NCBI GenBank assembly: GCA_021773655.1
Contig: JAJFJX010000086.1
Span: 1-12,476, forward strand
Reading direction: 5' to 3'
Source: Panacagrimonas sp.
GTDB taxonomy: Bacteria > Pseudomonadota > Gammaproteobacteria > Nevskiales > Nevskiaceae
Length of the DNA stretch: 12,476 nucleotides
In this document: piece after piece, positions 1-5,071 of the stretch
Position numbering within the stretch: position 1 is the stretch's first letter
Layout of the letters: every line of letters begins with the position of its first letter
Position numbers and translations under genes: made by a program
The notes under the pieces: model-generated
Database searches by the model: none
What the model saw: the letters and a program-made list of their open reading frames with translations, nothing else
Told to the model about the DNA's origin: nothing

Positions 1-662
1 GCCTCATCGTGCTGCTGCTCGATGAGCGCCCCGAAGAGGTCACCGACTTCAAGCGGATGCTCGGCGAGCACGAAGCGACCGTCGTCAGCTCCACCTTCGA
101 TGAGCCCGCCTGGCGTCACATCCACGTCGCCGACATGGTCATCAAGAACGCCAAGTCGCGCGTCGAAGCCGGCGAAGATATTGTGATCCTGCTCGACTCG
201 ATCACTCGACTCGCACGGGCCTGTAACATCGAAGCGCCTTCGAACGGCAAGCTTCTATCAGGTGGCATGGAAGCGTCCGCGCTTCAATTCCCGAAGCAGT
301 TCTTCGGGGCAGCTCGCAACATCGAGGGCGGCGGTTCGCTGACCATCATCGGAACGGCACTGATCGAAACGGGGTCCAAGATGGACGACCTCATCTTCGA
401 GGAGTTCAAAGGCACGGGCAACATGGAGCTCGTCCTCGAGCGCCGTCTCTCCGATCGCCGCATCTACCCTGCTATCGACATCAACCGTTCCGGCACGCGC
501 AAGGAAGAACTGCTGATGAACGACAAGGATCTGAACAAGATCTGGATCCTGCGCAAGCTGCTGCACCAGATGGACGAACTCGCGGCGATGGAACTGCTGC
601 TGGACCGCATGAAGGCCACCAAGACCAACGAAGCCTTCTTTGATTCGATGAAGCGGAATTGA
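1..662 (+). CDS. rho: Transcription termination factor Rho, C-terminal half (5' end outside the window)
   Basis: Rho is the hexameric RNA-dependent ATPase/translocase that ends transcription of untranslated RNA. The reading frame is open from base 3 and the true start lies upstream, so the N-terminal RNA-binding domain and Walker A are missing. About 219 residues remain, covering roughly the second half of the ~419-residue family. Visible in order: the LLDERPEEV segment, STFDEPAWRH, Walker B (VILLDSITRLAR), the Q-loop region (SGKLLSGGMEASAL), the R-loop region (TGSKMDDLIFEEFKGTGN), then DRRIYPAID and SGTRKEELL. The last two hold the arginines equivalent to E. coli R353 and R366, the latter being the arginine finger. 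The protein ends in FFDSMKRN, matching the family's FFEMMKRS end, so the 3' end is intact. It converges with purD. All parts seen agree with a functional Rho. Confidence 0.98.
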   Translation, partial: LIVLLLDERPEEVTDFKRMLGEHEATVVSSTFDEPAWRHIHVADMVIKNAKSRVEAGEDIVILLDSITRLARACNIEAPSNGKLLSGGMEASALQFPKQFFGAARNIEGGGSLTIIGTALIETGSKMDDLIFEEFKGTGNMELVLERRLSDRRIYPAIDINRSGTRKEELLMNDKDLNKIWILRKLLHQMDELAAMELLLDRMKATKTNEAFFDSMKRN

Positions 663-690
663 GGCCCTTCGCTACCCGGCGGGAATGAAC

Positions 691-703
691 CCGGCGCAGC
701 CGG
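691..703. terminator. Short GC hairpin after rho, possible terminator
   Basis: CCGGC, a 3-nt GCA loop and GCCGG form a small perfect stem about 30 nt after the rho stop. No U-run follows on either strand, so it is not a classical intrinsic terminator. It could protect a 3' end or pause polymerase. Weak call. Confidence 0.2.
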
Positions 704-769
704 AAAGGTGCGCAGCGGGGGATCGACGGCAAAGCGACGGGTCTCGTCGAGCAGATTCAAAGTCCTTGG

Positions 770-788
770 CCAGGGCCTCTCGGCCTGG
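770..788. repeat. Small bulged hairpin abutting the REPIN-like element
   Basis: CCA and GGCC pair with GGCC and TGG around a TCTC loop, leaving one bulged G at 773. It overlaps the left edge of the palindrome pair at 784-867 and may be part of the same mobile or structural element. No U-run on either strand. Confidence 0.35.
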
Positions 789-867
789 AATGAGCGCAAC
801 GAATTCCGGGTCGCCTGTCTACAAGCGACTCGAAGCAACCCGGATTTCGCCTGCGGCTCAATCCAGG
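784..867. repeat. REPIN-like element: two inverted REP-type palindromes
   Basis: Unit 1 (784-811) has arms CCTGGAAT and ATTCCGGG, an 8-bp stem with one G-T wobble and an 11-nt loop. Unit 2 (838-867) has arms CCCGGATT and AATCCAGG, with one mismatch. The reverse complement of unit 2 aligns with unit 1 along its length, with two one-base gaps and about three substitutions, so the units are inverted copies of one sequence. The 26-nt spacer (812-837) sits inside a further stem: TCCGGGT (805-811) pairs with ACCCGGA (838-844), and GTCGC (810-814) can pair with GCGAC (825-829). Two inverted REPs with a short spacer is the definition of a REPIN, a non-autonomous element moved by RAYT transposases in pseudomonads and xanthomonads. 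It lies between the 3' ends of rho and purD, a typical REP location, and may also protect transcript ends. Copy number cannot be seen from one window. Confidence 0.6.
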
Positions 868-890
868 CGACGAAACGACGAAAGCCAGCC

Positions 891-2183
891 TCAACCCTGG
901 CGCGTGATCGCCCGGTGCCCGATATCGCTGCGAAACTGCACGCCGTCCCAGCGGATCTTGTGCACGGCAGCGTAAGCGCGCTGCTGAGCCAGTTGCACAT
1001 CGGCGCCGCGCGCCACCACACACAGTACGCGCCCGCCGGATGTGACCGGCCCGCCCTTGTGCATGGCGGTTCCGGCGTGAAAGGCCTTGGCGCCGCACAG
1101 GTCGGCGTCCAGACCTGAAATCGGATCGCCCTTGCGCACCGTGCCGGGATAACCGTGCGCTGCCATGACCACCCCCAGCGCCGGCTGCGAGGTCCAGCGC
1201 AGGTCGACCTGACCGAGGCGATCATCGAGCGCCGCCTCCAGCAGTTCGAGCAGATCGGATTCCATCCGGTAGACGATGGGCTGGGTTTCCGGATCGCCCA
1301 GGCGAGTGTTGAATTCCAGCACCTTGAAGTCGCCGCGGGAATCGATCATCAGCCCGGCGTACAGAAACCCACCGAATGGATTGCCCTCGGCGTCCATGCC
1401 GGCCAGGGTCGGTTCGATGACCTGCCTGCAGATTCGCGCATGGATCTCGGGAGTGACCACCGCGGCCGGCGAGTAGGCGCCCATGCCACCGGTATTGGGG
1501 CCCTGGTCCCCGTCGAAGATGCGCTTGTGGTCCTGACTGGTGGCCAGGGTCACGTAGCGCCGCCCCTGGGCCACCACGATGAAACTGGCCTCCTCGCCCT
1601 CCAGGAACGACTCGATCACCACGCGCGCGCCGGCGCTGCCGTGCGCGTTGCCGGTCAGCATCTGGCGCACGGCATCGCGGGCCTGTTCCAGGGACTGCGC
1701 CACCACCACACCCTTGCCGGCCGCAAGGCCGTCAGCCTTGACCACGATTGGGGCGCTGCGCGAATCCAGAAAATCCAGCGCCGGTTGCAACTGCGTGAAC
1801 ACGCCGTAGTCGGCGGTCGGAATGTCGTGCCGGGCGAGAAAGTCCTTGGTGTACGCCTTGGAGCTTTCCAGCCGGGCAGCGGCCTGCGTCGGCCCGAAGA
1901 TGCGCAGGCCGGCCGCCCTGAACTGGTCGACCACGCCCATCGAAAGCGGCACCTCGGGCCCGACGACGGTCAGCCCGACGCCTTCGCGTTGCGCCAGGGC
2001 GAGCAGCCCGGTGATGTCTTCGGCCGCCACGTCCATGTTGCGGCACTTGTCCTCGACTTCAGTGCCAGCGTTGCCGGGCGCCACGATGACCTCGGCCACA
2101 CGCTCCGAGGCCGCCAGCTTCCAGGCCATGGCATGTTCGCGCCCGCCGCTACCGATGACCAGCACCTTGATCGCCTGACTCAT
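891..2183 (-). CDS. purD: Phosphoribosylamine--glycine ligase (GARS)
   Basis: PurD joins glycine to 5-phosphoribosylamine using ATP, giving GAR, the second step of IMP synthesis, in the cytosol. The 430 residues match the usual ~430 and align end to end with E. coli PurD from memory. Visible: the N-terminal loop GSGGREHAMAWKL (11-23), the ATP-grasp glycine loop KADGLAAGKGVVVA (149-162), TSQDHKR (215-221), PNTGGMGAYSP (229-239), and the metal/phosphate site FNTRLGDPETQP (291-302), where the family often has FNCRFGDPE. I chose the ATG at 2183: GGGGA lies seven bases upstream on the minus strand. A TTG codon immediately before it (2186) is also in frame but is the weaker choice. It is divergent from the autoinducer-binding gene, with about 160 bp between the starts, and convergent with rho. 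No pur operon is formed here. Confidence 0.98.
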   Translation of the reverse strand: MSQAIKVLVIGSGGREHAMAWKLAASERVAEVIVAPGNAGTEVEDKCRNMDVAAEDITGLLALAQREGVGLTVVGPEVPLSMGVVDQFRAAGLRIFGPTQAAARLESSKAYTKDFLARHDIPTADYGVFTQLQPALDFLDSRSAPIVVKADGLAAGKGVVVAQSLEQARDAVRQMLTGNAHGSAGARVVIESFLEGEEASFIVVAQGRRYVTLATSQDHKRIFDGDQGPNTGGMGAYSPAAVVTPEIHARICRQVIEPTLAGMDAEGNPFGGFLYAGLMIDSRGDFKVLEFNTRLGDPETQPIVYRMESDLLELLEAALDDRLGQVDLRWTSQPALGVVMAAHGYPGTVRKGDPISGLDADLCGAKAFHAGTAMHKGGPVTSGGRVLCVVARGADVQLAQQRAYAAVHKIRWDGVQFRSDIGHRAITRQG

Positions 2184-2200
2184 CAACTTTTCCCCAATTG

Positions 2201-2215
2201 GAACGATTGCCGTTC
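2201..2215. promoter_or_regulatory. 15-bp inverted repeat in the purD / LuxR-like divergent region
   Basis: GAACG and CGTTC form a perfect 5-bp inverted repeat around ATTGC. It lies 18 bp upstream of the purD start and overlaps the candidate -35 of the divergent LuxR-like gene, so a protein bound here could affect both. It does not match the E. coli PurR box or a typical 18-20 bp lux box. By size and place it could be an operator; chance is possible. Confidence 0.3.
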
Positions 2216-2235
2216 GCGGGCCAGCGGCATAAGGT
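2207..2235 (+). promoter_or_regulatory. Candidate sigma70 promoter for the LuxR-like gene
   Basis: TTGCCG (2207-2212) and TAAGGT (2230-2235) are separated by 17 bp. They match the -35 and -10 consensus at 4/6 and 3/6. Transcription would begin near 2242, giving a leader of about 100 nt. Weak matches, supported mainly by spacing and position. Confidence 0.3.
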
Positions 2236-2299
2236 ACTCAATATGTCCGCGCGGCCCGACCGAGCCCGGCATCGTCGCCAAGGCAGCGTCCGCACGCAA

Positions 2300-2319
2300 G
2301 CCGGGGCCTGAAGCCCGGC
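2300..2319 (+). other. Hairpin in the leader of the LuxR-like gene
   Basis: GCCGGG (2300-2305) pairs with CCCGGC (2314-2319) around an 8-nt loop, ending 24 nt before the ATG at 2344. There is no clear Shine-Dalgarno before that ATG, so a leader structure could matter for translation, but nothing shows that it does. Confidence 0.3.
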
Positions 2320-2343
2320 GAACCCGACCCCTTCGAACCGAAC

Positions 2344-2922
2344 ATGGACCCCCGTTCCGGCACGCACAGTGAGCATCGGTTGAGTCTGGAGATCGACGCC
2401 GCCGGCGACCTCGCCCAACTGGGCATGGCCTGCCGCCGTGGGGCGCAGATGCTGGGCTTTCAACACATGCTTTATGCCCTGCGCTACGCCCCCGCTGGCG
2501 GCGTCATCGAGCAGTGCGTGCTGTGCGGCTACCCCAAAGACTGGCGCAGCCGCTACGACGAGCAGGGCTATCTGCTGATCGACCCGGTCATCACCCGCTG
2601 CATCGATCAGGTGAGGCCGTTCGGTTGGGACGAATTGCCGCGGGACAGTCCCGGCGTGCAGCAGATGTTCGAAGACGCCGCGAGCCACGGCCTGGTCCAC
2701 GGCCTGAGCGTACCCCTGCACGGTTGCGATGCCGAGATCGGAGTCCTCAGCCTGGCGCGCGACACCGCCCTGCCCACCGGGCCGGCGCGCCTGCACCTGT
2801 TTCAACGTGCGCTGTGGCTCACCGGCGCCGTCCAGGCGCGGATGCACGCGCTGATGGCTGATCGGACAACGCGTACAACTCAGAACACCACGCGACAGGC
2901 AACCTCCGCCTCACTGCGCTGA
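2344..2922 (+). CDS. LuxR-type autoinducer-binding domain protein lacking the HTH domain
   Basis: The 192 residues match the acyl-homoserine-lactone-binding domain of LuxR/LasR/TraR regulators (PF03472). The six residues most conserved in that domain can all be identified: W67, Y71, D80, P81, W95 and G120. They lie in DWRSRY, YLLIDPV, RPFGWDELP and HGLVHGLSVPLHG, the last close to LasR's AGLVYGLTMPLHG. The domain fills residues ~15-170. Full-length family members are ~235-250 residues and carry a C-terminal LuxR HTH; here the chain ends with a short polar Thr/Arg/Gln tail (173-192). I translated the DNA between the stop and purC and found no HTH in another frame, so this is not a recent frameshift of an adjacent HTH. 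There is no luxI-type synthase in the window. The start at 2344 puts the domain at the normal distance but has no Shine-Dalgarno; TTG at 2380 is an alternative. Inference: a ligand-binding solo that may sequester signal or form inactive heterodimers with a full LuxR protein, as the truncated TraR homologue TrlR does. Confidence 0.85.
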   Translation: MDPRSGTHSEHRLSLEIDAAGDLAQLGMACRRGAQMLGFQHMLYALRYAPAGGVIEQCVLCGYPKDWRSRYDEQGYLLIDPVITRCIDQVRPFGWDELPRDSPGVQQMFEDAASHGLVHGLSVPLHGCDAEIGVLSLARDTALPTGPARLHLFQRALWLTGAVQARMHALMADRTTRTTQNTTRQATSASLR

Positions 2923-2963
2923 CCTGAATGGCGAGCGGTACGCACCGGCACGGGCGACTGCAG

Positions 2964-2992
2964 ATGACCCCCGACGCGCACCGGCGGATAAT
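2964..2992 (+). promoter_or_regulatory. Candidate purC promoter
   Basis: ATGACC (2964-2969) and GATAAT (2987-2992) are spaced 17 bp apart, matching consensus at 4/6 and 5/6. Transcription would begin around 2999, about 22 nt before the purC ATG at 3021. This supports that start over in-frame upstream codons at 2928 and 2964, which would lie upstream of the transcription start. Confidence 0.5.
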
Positions 2993-3020
2993 CGCGGATC
3001 CCGCTCCTGCCGCCGGCCCC

Positions 3021-3917
3021 ATGAACGCTGCCCTGCATCAATCCGAAATCACCAGCCTGCCCCTAGTCCATCGCGGCAAGGTGCGCGATATCTACGCGGT
3101 CGGCCAGCAGCACCTGCTGATCGTCACTACTGATCGACTGTCGGCGTTCGACGTAATCCTGCCGCGCCCCGTGCCGGGCAAGGGGGAGGTGCTGACCCGG
3201 GTCACCGAGTTCTGGATGCGCCATTTCGCCACGCAGGTGCCGAATCAGATGGCGCCGGACATGCACCTGGCAGATTGGCTCACCGCAGACGAGCGCCGGC
3301 AGGTCGAGGGCCGCGGTGCCATCGTGCGGCGCCTGCGCGCGGTGCCGGTTGAATGCGTGGCGCGCGGCTACCTGATCGGTTCGGGGTGGAAGGACTACCT
3401 GGCCAGCGGCAGCGTGTGCGGAATTGGACTGCCGGCCGGCCTGCGAATGGCCAGCCAACTGCCGCAGCCGATCTTCACTCCTGCCGACAAGGCCCCGGTC
3501 GGCCAGCACGACGAGAACATCGACTTTGCGCAGACCTGCAGACGGCTGGGCCAGCCGCTGGCCGAACGCCTGCGCGACCTGACGCTGAGGCTCTACCAGG
3601 AAGCTGCACGCCACGCGCTGGCGCGCGGAATCATCGTCGCCGACACCAAGTTCGAATTCGGCCAGGACGATGCCGGGCAACTCCATCTGATCGACGAGGT
3701 GCTCACCCCCGATTCTTCACGATTCTGGGACGCACAGGGCTGGCGCGAGGGCATCAGCCCGCCCAGCTTCGACAAGCAGATCGTGCGTGACTGGCTGGAA
3801 GACCAGCCTTGGGACAAGCGCGCGCCCGGCCCCTGGTTGCCGGATGACATCATCGAAAGGACGGCGGCCCGCTATCGCGAAGTCGAACAACGGCTGACCG
3901 GACGCGCAGCCACCTGA
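3021..3917 (+). CDS. purC: Phosphoribosylaminoimidazole-succinocarboxamide synthase (SAICAR synthetase), long form
   Basis: PurC condenses CAIR with aspartate using ATP to make SAICAR in IMP synthesis. The 298 residues fit the long form found in xanthomonads and yeast Ade1, not the ~237-residue E. coli form. Motifs: HRGKVRDIY (17-25), TDRLSAFD (37-44), VECVARGYLIGSGWKDY (110-126), PIFTPADKA (140-148), HDENI (153-157), ADTKFEFG (207-214), DEVLTPDSSR (225-234) and SPPSFDKQ (246-253). I chose ATG 3021 because homologous starts sit just before the LPLVHRGKVRD segment and because a good -10 box lies at 2987-2992. The frame is open back to 2928, but the extra residues look unlike the family. No strong Shine-Dalgarno is present. 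It follows the LuxR-like gene by ~100 nt yet appears to have its own promoter. Confidence 0.97.
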   Translation: MNAALHQSEITSLPLVHRGKVRDIYAVGQQHLLIVTTDRLSAFDVILPRPVPGKGEVLTRVTEFWMRHFATQVPNQMAPDMHLADWLTADERRQVEGRGAIVRRLRAVPVECVARGYLIGSGWKDYLASGSVCGIGLPAGLRMASQLPQPIFTPADKAPVGQHDENIDFAQTCRRLGQPLAERLRDLTLRLYQEAARHALARGIIVADTKFEFGQDDAGQLHLIDEVLTPDSSRFWDAQGWREGISPPSFDKQIVRDWLEDQPWDKRAPGPWLPDDIIERTAARYREVEQRLTGRAAT

Positions 3918-3976
3918 GCGGTCGCGGACCCTCGGAGCTGGTACTCTCGCGCCACCCCGGCATCCAGGAGCCCCGC

Positions 3977-4291
3977 GTGCAAATCAGGATCGAGATCGAC
4001 GTCAAGCCCGAAGAACTGCGCCGTTTCCTGGGCCTGCCGGATGTCGCCGGCCTGCAGGACGACCTGTTGAAGTTCGTGCGCGACAAGGTGGATCAGGTCA
4101 ACGAGACCTTCAATCCCGGCGACTTCGTCAAGGGCAACTTCGATCAACTGCGTCAGTCGCCGGCCTGGAAGCGTCTGATGACGCGACTGGCGGTCAATAT
4201 CGAAGACGCCGAAGCAGCGGCGGCGGCCGAGACCCCGGCGAAGGCCGGCCGGCGCAAGACGCGGCGCGCGCCGCGCAAGAAACCGGCCTGA
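3977..4291 (+). CDS. Small DUF6489-like protein with a Lys/Arg/Ala-rich basic tail
   Basis: 104 residues starting at GTG 3977, chosen because AGGAG (3966-3970) sits six bases upstream. A possible extended -10 (TGG then TACTCT, ~3940-3948) lies ahead. The N-terminal 75 residues form a soluble alpha/beta-looking domain beginning MQIRIEIDVKPEELRRFLGL, with PDVAGLQDDLLKFV following. This strongly resembles the short bacterial family I know as DUF6489, whose members begin with a similar IEID...FLGLPDV pattern. From ~78 on the chain becomes an Ala-rich linker then a basic tail (KAGRRKTRRAPRKKPA). Such tails bind nucleic acid or acidic surfaces in histone-like proteins and in phasins. Its convergent neighbour is a phasin-like gene with a similar tail. 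Function unknown; a link to PHA granules or the nucleoid is inference from the tail and neighbour only. Confidence 0.75.
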   Translation: MQIRIEIDVKPEELRRFLGLPDVAGLQDDLLKFVRDKVDQVNETFNPGDFVKGNFDQLRQSPAWKRLMTRLAVNIEDAEAAAAAETPAKAGRRKTRRAPRKKPA

Positions 4292-4300
4292 GAACAGCAG

Positions 4301-4321
4301 AAAACCGGGGACAGGCCCCGG
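4301..4321 (-). terminator. Intrinsic terminator for the phasin-like gene
   Basis: CCGGGG (4305-4310) and CCCCGG (4316-4321) form a perfect 6-bp stem around ACAGG. On the minus strand the stem is followed directly by TTTT (4304-4301), the usual intrinsic terminator layout. It lies 63 nt past the phasin stop and 10 nt past the end of the convergent gene. On the plus strand it has no U-run. Confidence 0.6.
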
Positions 4322-4340
4322 CTTCCGATCACGCACGGCA

Positions 4341-4357
4341 CGGACGTATTGCGTCCG
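4341..4357. terminator. Hairpin between convergent genes, possible plus-strand terminator
   Basis: CGGACG and CGTCCG form a perfect 6-bp stem with a TATTG loop. Only an interrupted T-rich stretch (CGTCGTTTGCTG) follows on the plus strand, so termination of the 3977 gene here is possible but unproven. Confidence 0.35.
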
Positions 4358-4383
4358 CGTCGTTTGCTGTAACGCTTGGATCC

Positions 4384-4863
4384 CTACTCGGCGTCTGCCA
4401 CCTTCTTGGCAGAGGCAGAGGCCTTCTTCGCGGTCTTGCGCACGGTCGCCTTGGCCTTCTTGACCTCGCCCGACACGGTGGTCGAGCCGGTCAGCTTGGC
4501 GCCCAGATCGCCCAGACCCTTGCGCGCCACGCCGTAGAGCTCTTCACCGGCCTTGGTGACGATGGTCAGGGACTGCTTGCAGGCGCCCACCACCAGTTCA
4601 CGACCCTCGGGCACGTAGGCCACCGGCTTGGACACAACGGCCTTGACACCGTCAGCACGGATCTTCTCGTAGCTGGACTGCGCTGCCGTGTACAGGCCCT
4701 TGCCCGCGTCCAGGTTGGTCCTGAACAAGTCCTGCACGCCATCGAACACGATGGTGTTGGCCTGCTTGATGGTCTCGAAGGACAGCGTCACCGCGTCCTG
4801 GCCCTTGGCCACGTACGGCTCCACCGCACCCTTGACATCATTCACGATCATATCGACGTTCAC
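4384..4863 (-). CDS. Phasin-family (PHA granule-associated) protein
   Basis: 159 residues, mostly amphipathic helix with no signal peptide or membrane segment. Residues 1-~125 carry phasin-like helical heptads (for example AVTLSFETIKQANTIVFDGV and AGEELYGVARKGL), and the last ~26 residues (from KKAKATVRKTAKK) form a Lys/Ala tail of the kind found in PhaF-type and xanthomonad phasins. Phasins coat polyhydroxyalkanoate granules and control their size and number. I use GTG 4863 as the start because GAGGGG lies eight bases upstream on the minus strand; an ATG four codons in (M5) has no such site. Upstream lie a strong sigma70 promoter and TGC-rich palindromes resembling PhaR operators, which agree with the assignment. 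The stop is followed by an intrinsic terminator, so it is monocistronic. An alternative is an unrelated helical Lys/Ala-rich protein; the operator makes the phasin reading more likely. Confidence 0.75.
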   Translation of the reverse strand: MNVDMIVNDVKGAVEPYVAKGQDAVTLSFETIKQANTIVFDGVQDLFRTNLDAGKGLYTAAQSSYEKIRADGVKAVVSKPVAYVPEGRELVVGACKQSLTIVTKAGEELYGVARKGLGDLGAKLTGSTTVSGEVKKAKATVRKTAKKASASAKKVADAE

Positions 4864-4914
4864 TTAGGCTACCCCTCGATGTAAGTTACTGACAACGTTG
4901 AATTGACATTTTCG

Positions 4915-4929
4915 TGCTGCACTGCAGCA
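4915..4929. promoter_or_regulatory. PhaR-like operator 1 (perfect 15-bp palindrome)
   Basis: TGCTGCA, C, TGCAGCA is a perfect palindrome with one central base. Its core is CTGC-ACT-GCAG. As I recall, PhaR, the PHA-responsive repressor of phasin genes, recognises TGC-rich sites of the form CTGC-spacer-GCAG. The site is centred about 12 nt downstream of the predicted phasin transcription start, where bound repressor would block initiation. Confidence 0.6.
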
Positions 4930-4940
4930 ACGATGCCGCA

Positions 4941-4970
4941 ATCCTATTGCTGCAATGCAACATCTGTCAA
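4941..4970 (-). promoter_or_regulatory. Phasin promoter with perfect -35 box
   Basis: On the minus strand a consensus TTGACA (4970-4965) is followed after 18 bp by TAGGAT (4946-4941), a 4/6 match to the -10. Transcription would start near 4934, leaving a leader of about 70 nt before GTG 4863. TGC-rich site 2 fills the spacer between the two boxes. Confidence 0.65.
4946..4960. promoter_or_regulatory. PhaR-like operator 2, inside the phasin promoter
   Basis: Overlapping palindromes ATTGC-T-GCAAT (4946-4956) and TGCA-A-TGCA (4951-4959) include CTGC-AAT-GCAA (4950-4960), one base off the CTGC-N3-GCAG core. It lies between the -10 and -35 boxes and is 33 bp, about three helical turns, from site 1, which would place two bound proteins on the same DNA face. 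Confidence 0.5.
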
Positions 4971-5071
4971 GGCAAGGGGCATCGATTGGGCTCACCGTTC
5001 GTCGGAAATGCGCCGGCAGCGCGGCATCCGCGGCACCGGCGCCGCGCTGTATCTGCGACTACACTGGCCTC

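Noticed and set aside
784..867. A CRISPR remnant or tRNA-like structure
   Set aside because: There are only two units, inverted rather than direct, with no spacer series; no anticodon arm or CCA-end logic fits.
1155..2372. A 405-codon open frame on the plus strand opposite purD
   Set aside because: GC-rich DNA leaves long open frames opposite real genes. The translation has no recognisable domain and lies fully antisense to a clear, full-length PurD.
2928..3020. An N-terminal extension of PurC starting at 2928 or 2964
   Set aside because: The extra residues do not resemble the family, and a good promoter (-10 at 2987-2992) would start transcription after those codons.
2860..3020. A frameshifted HTH domain downstream of the LuxR-like gene
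   Set aside because: I read the other plus-strand frame by eye: it is Arg/Pro/Ala-rich with no LuxR HTH pattern (no T-x-R-E-x-E-V-L motif).
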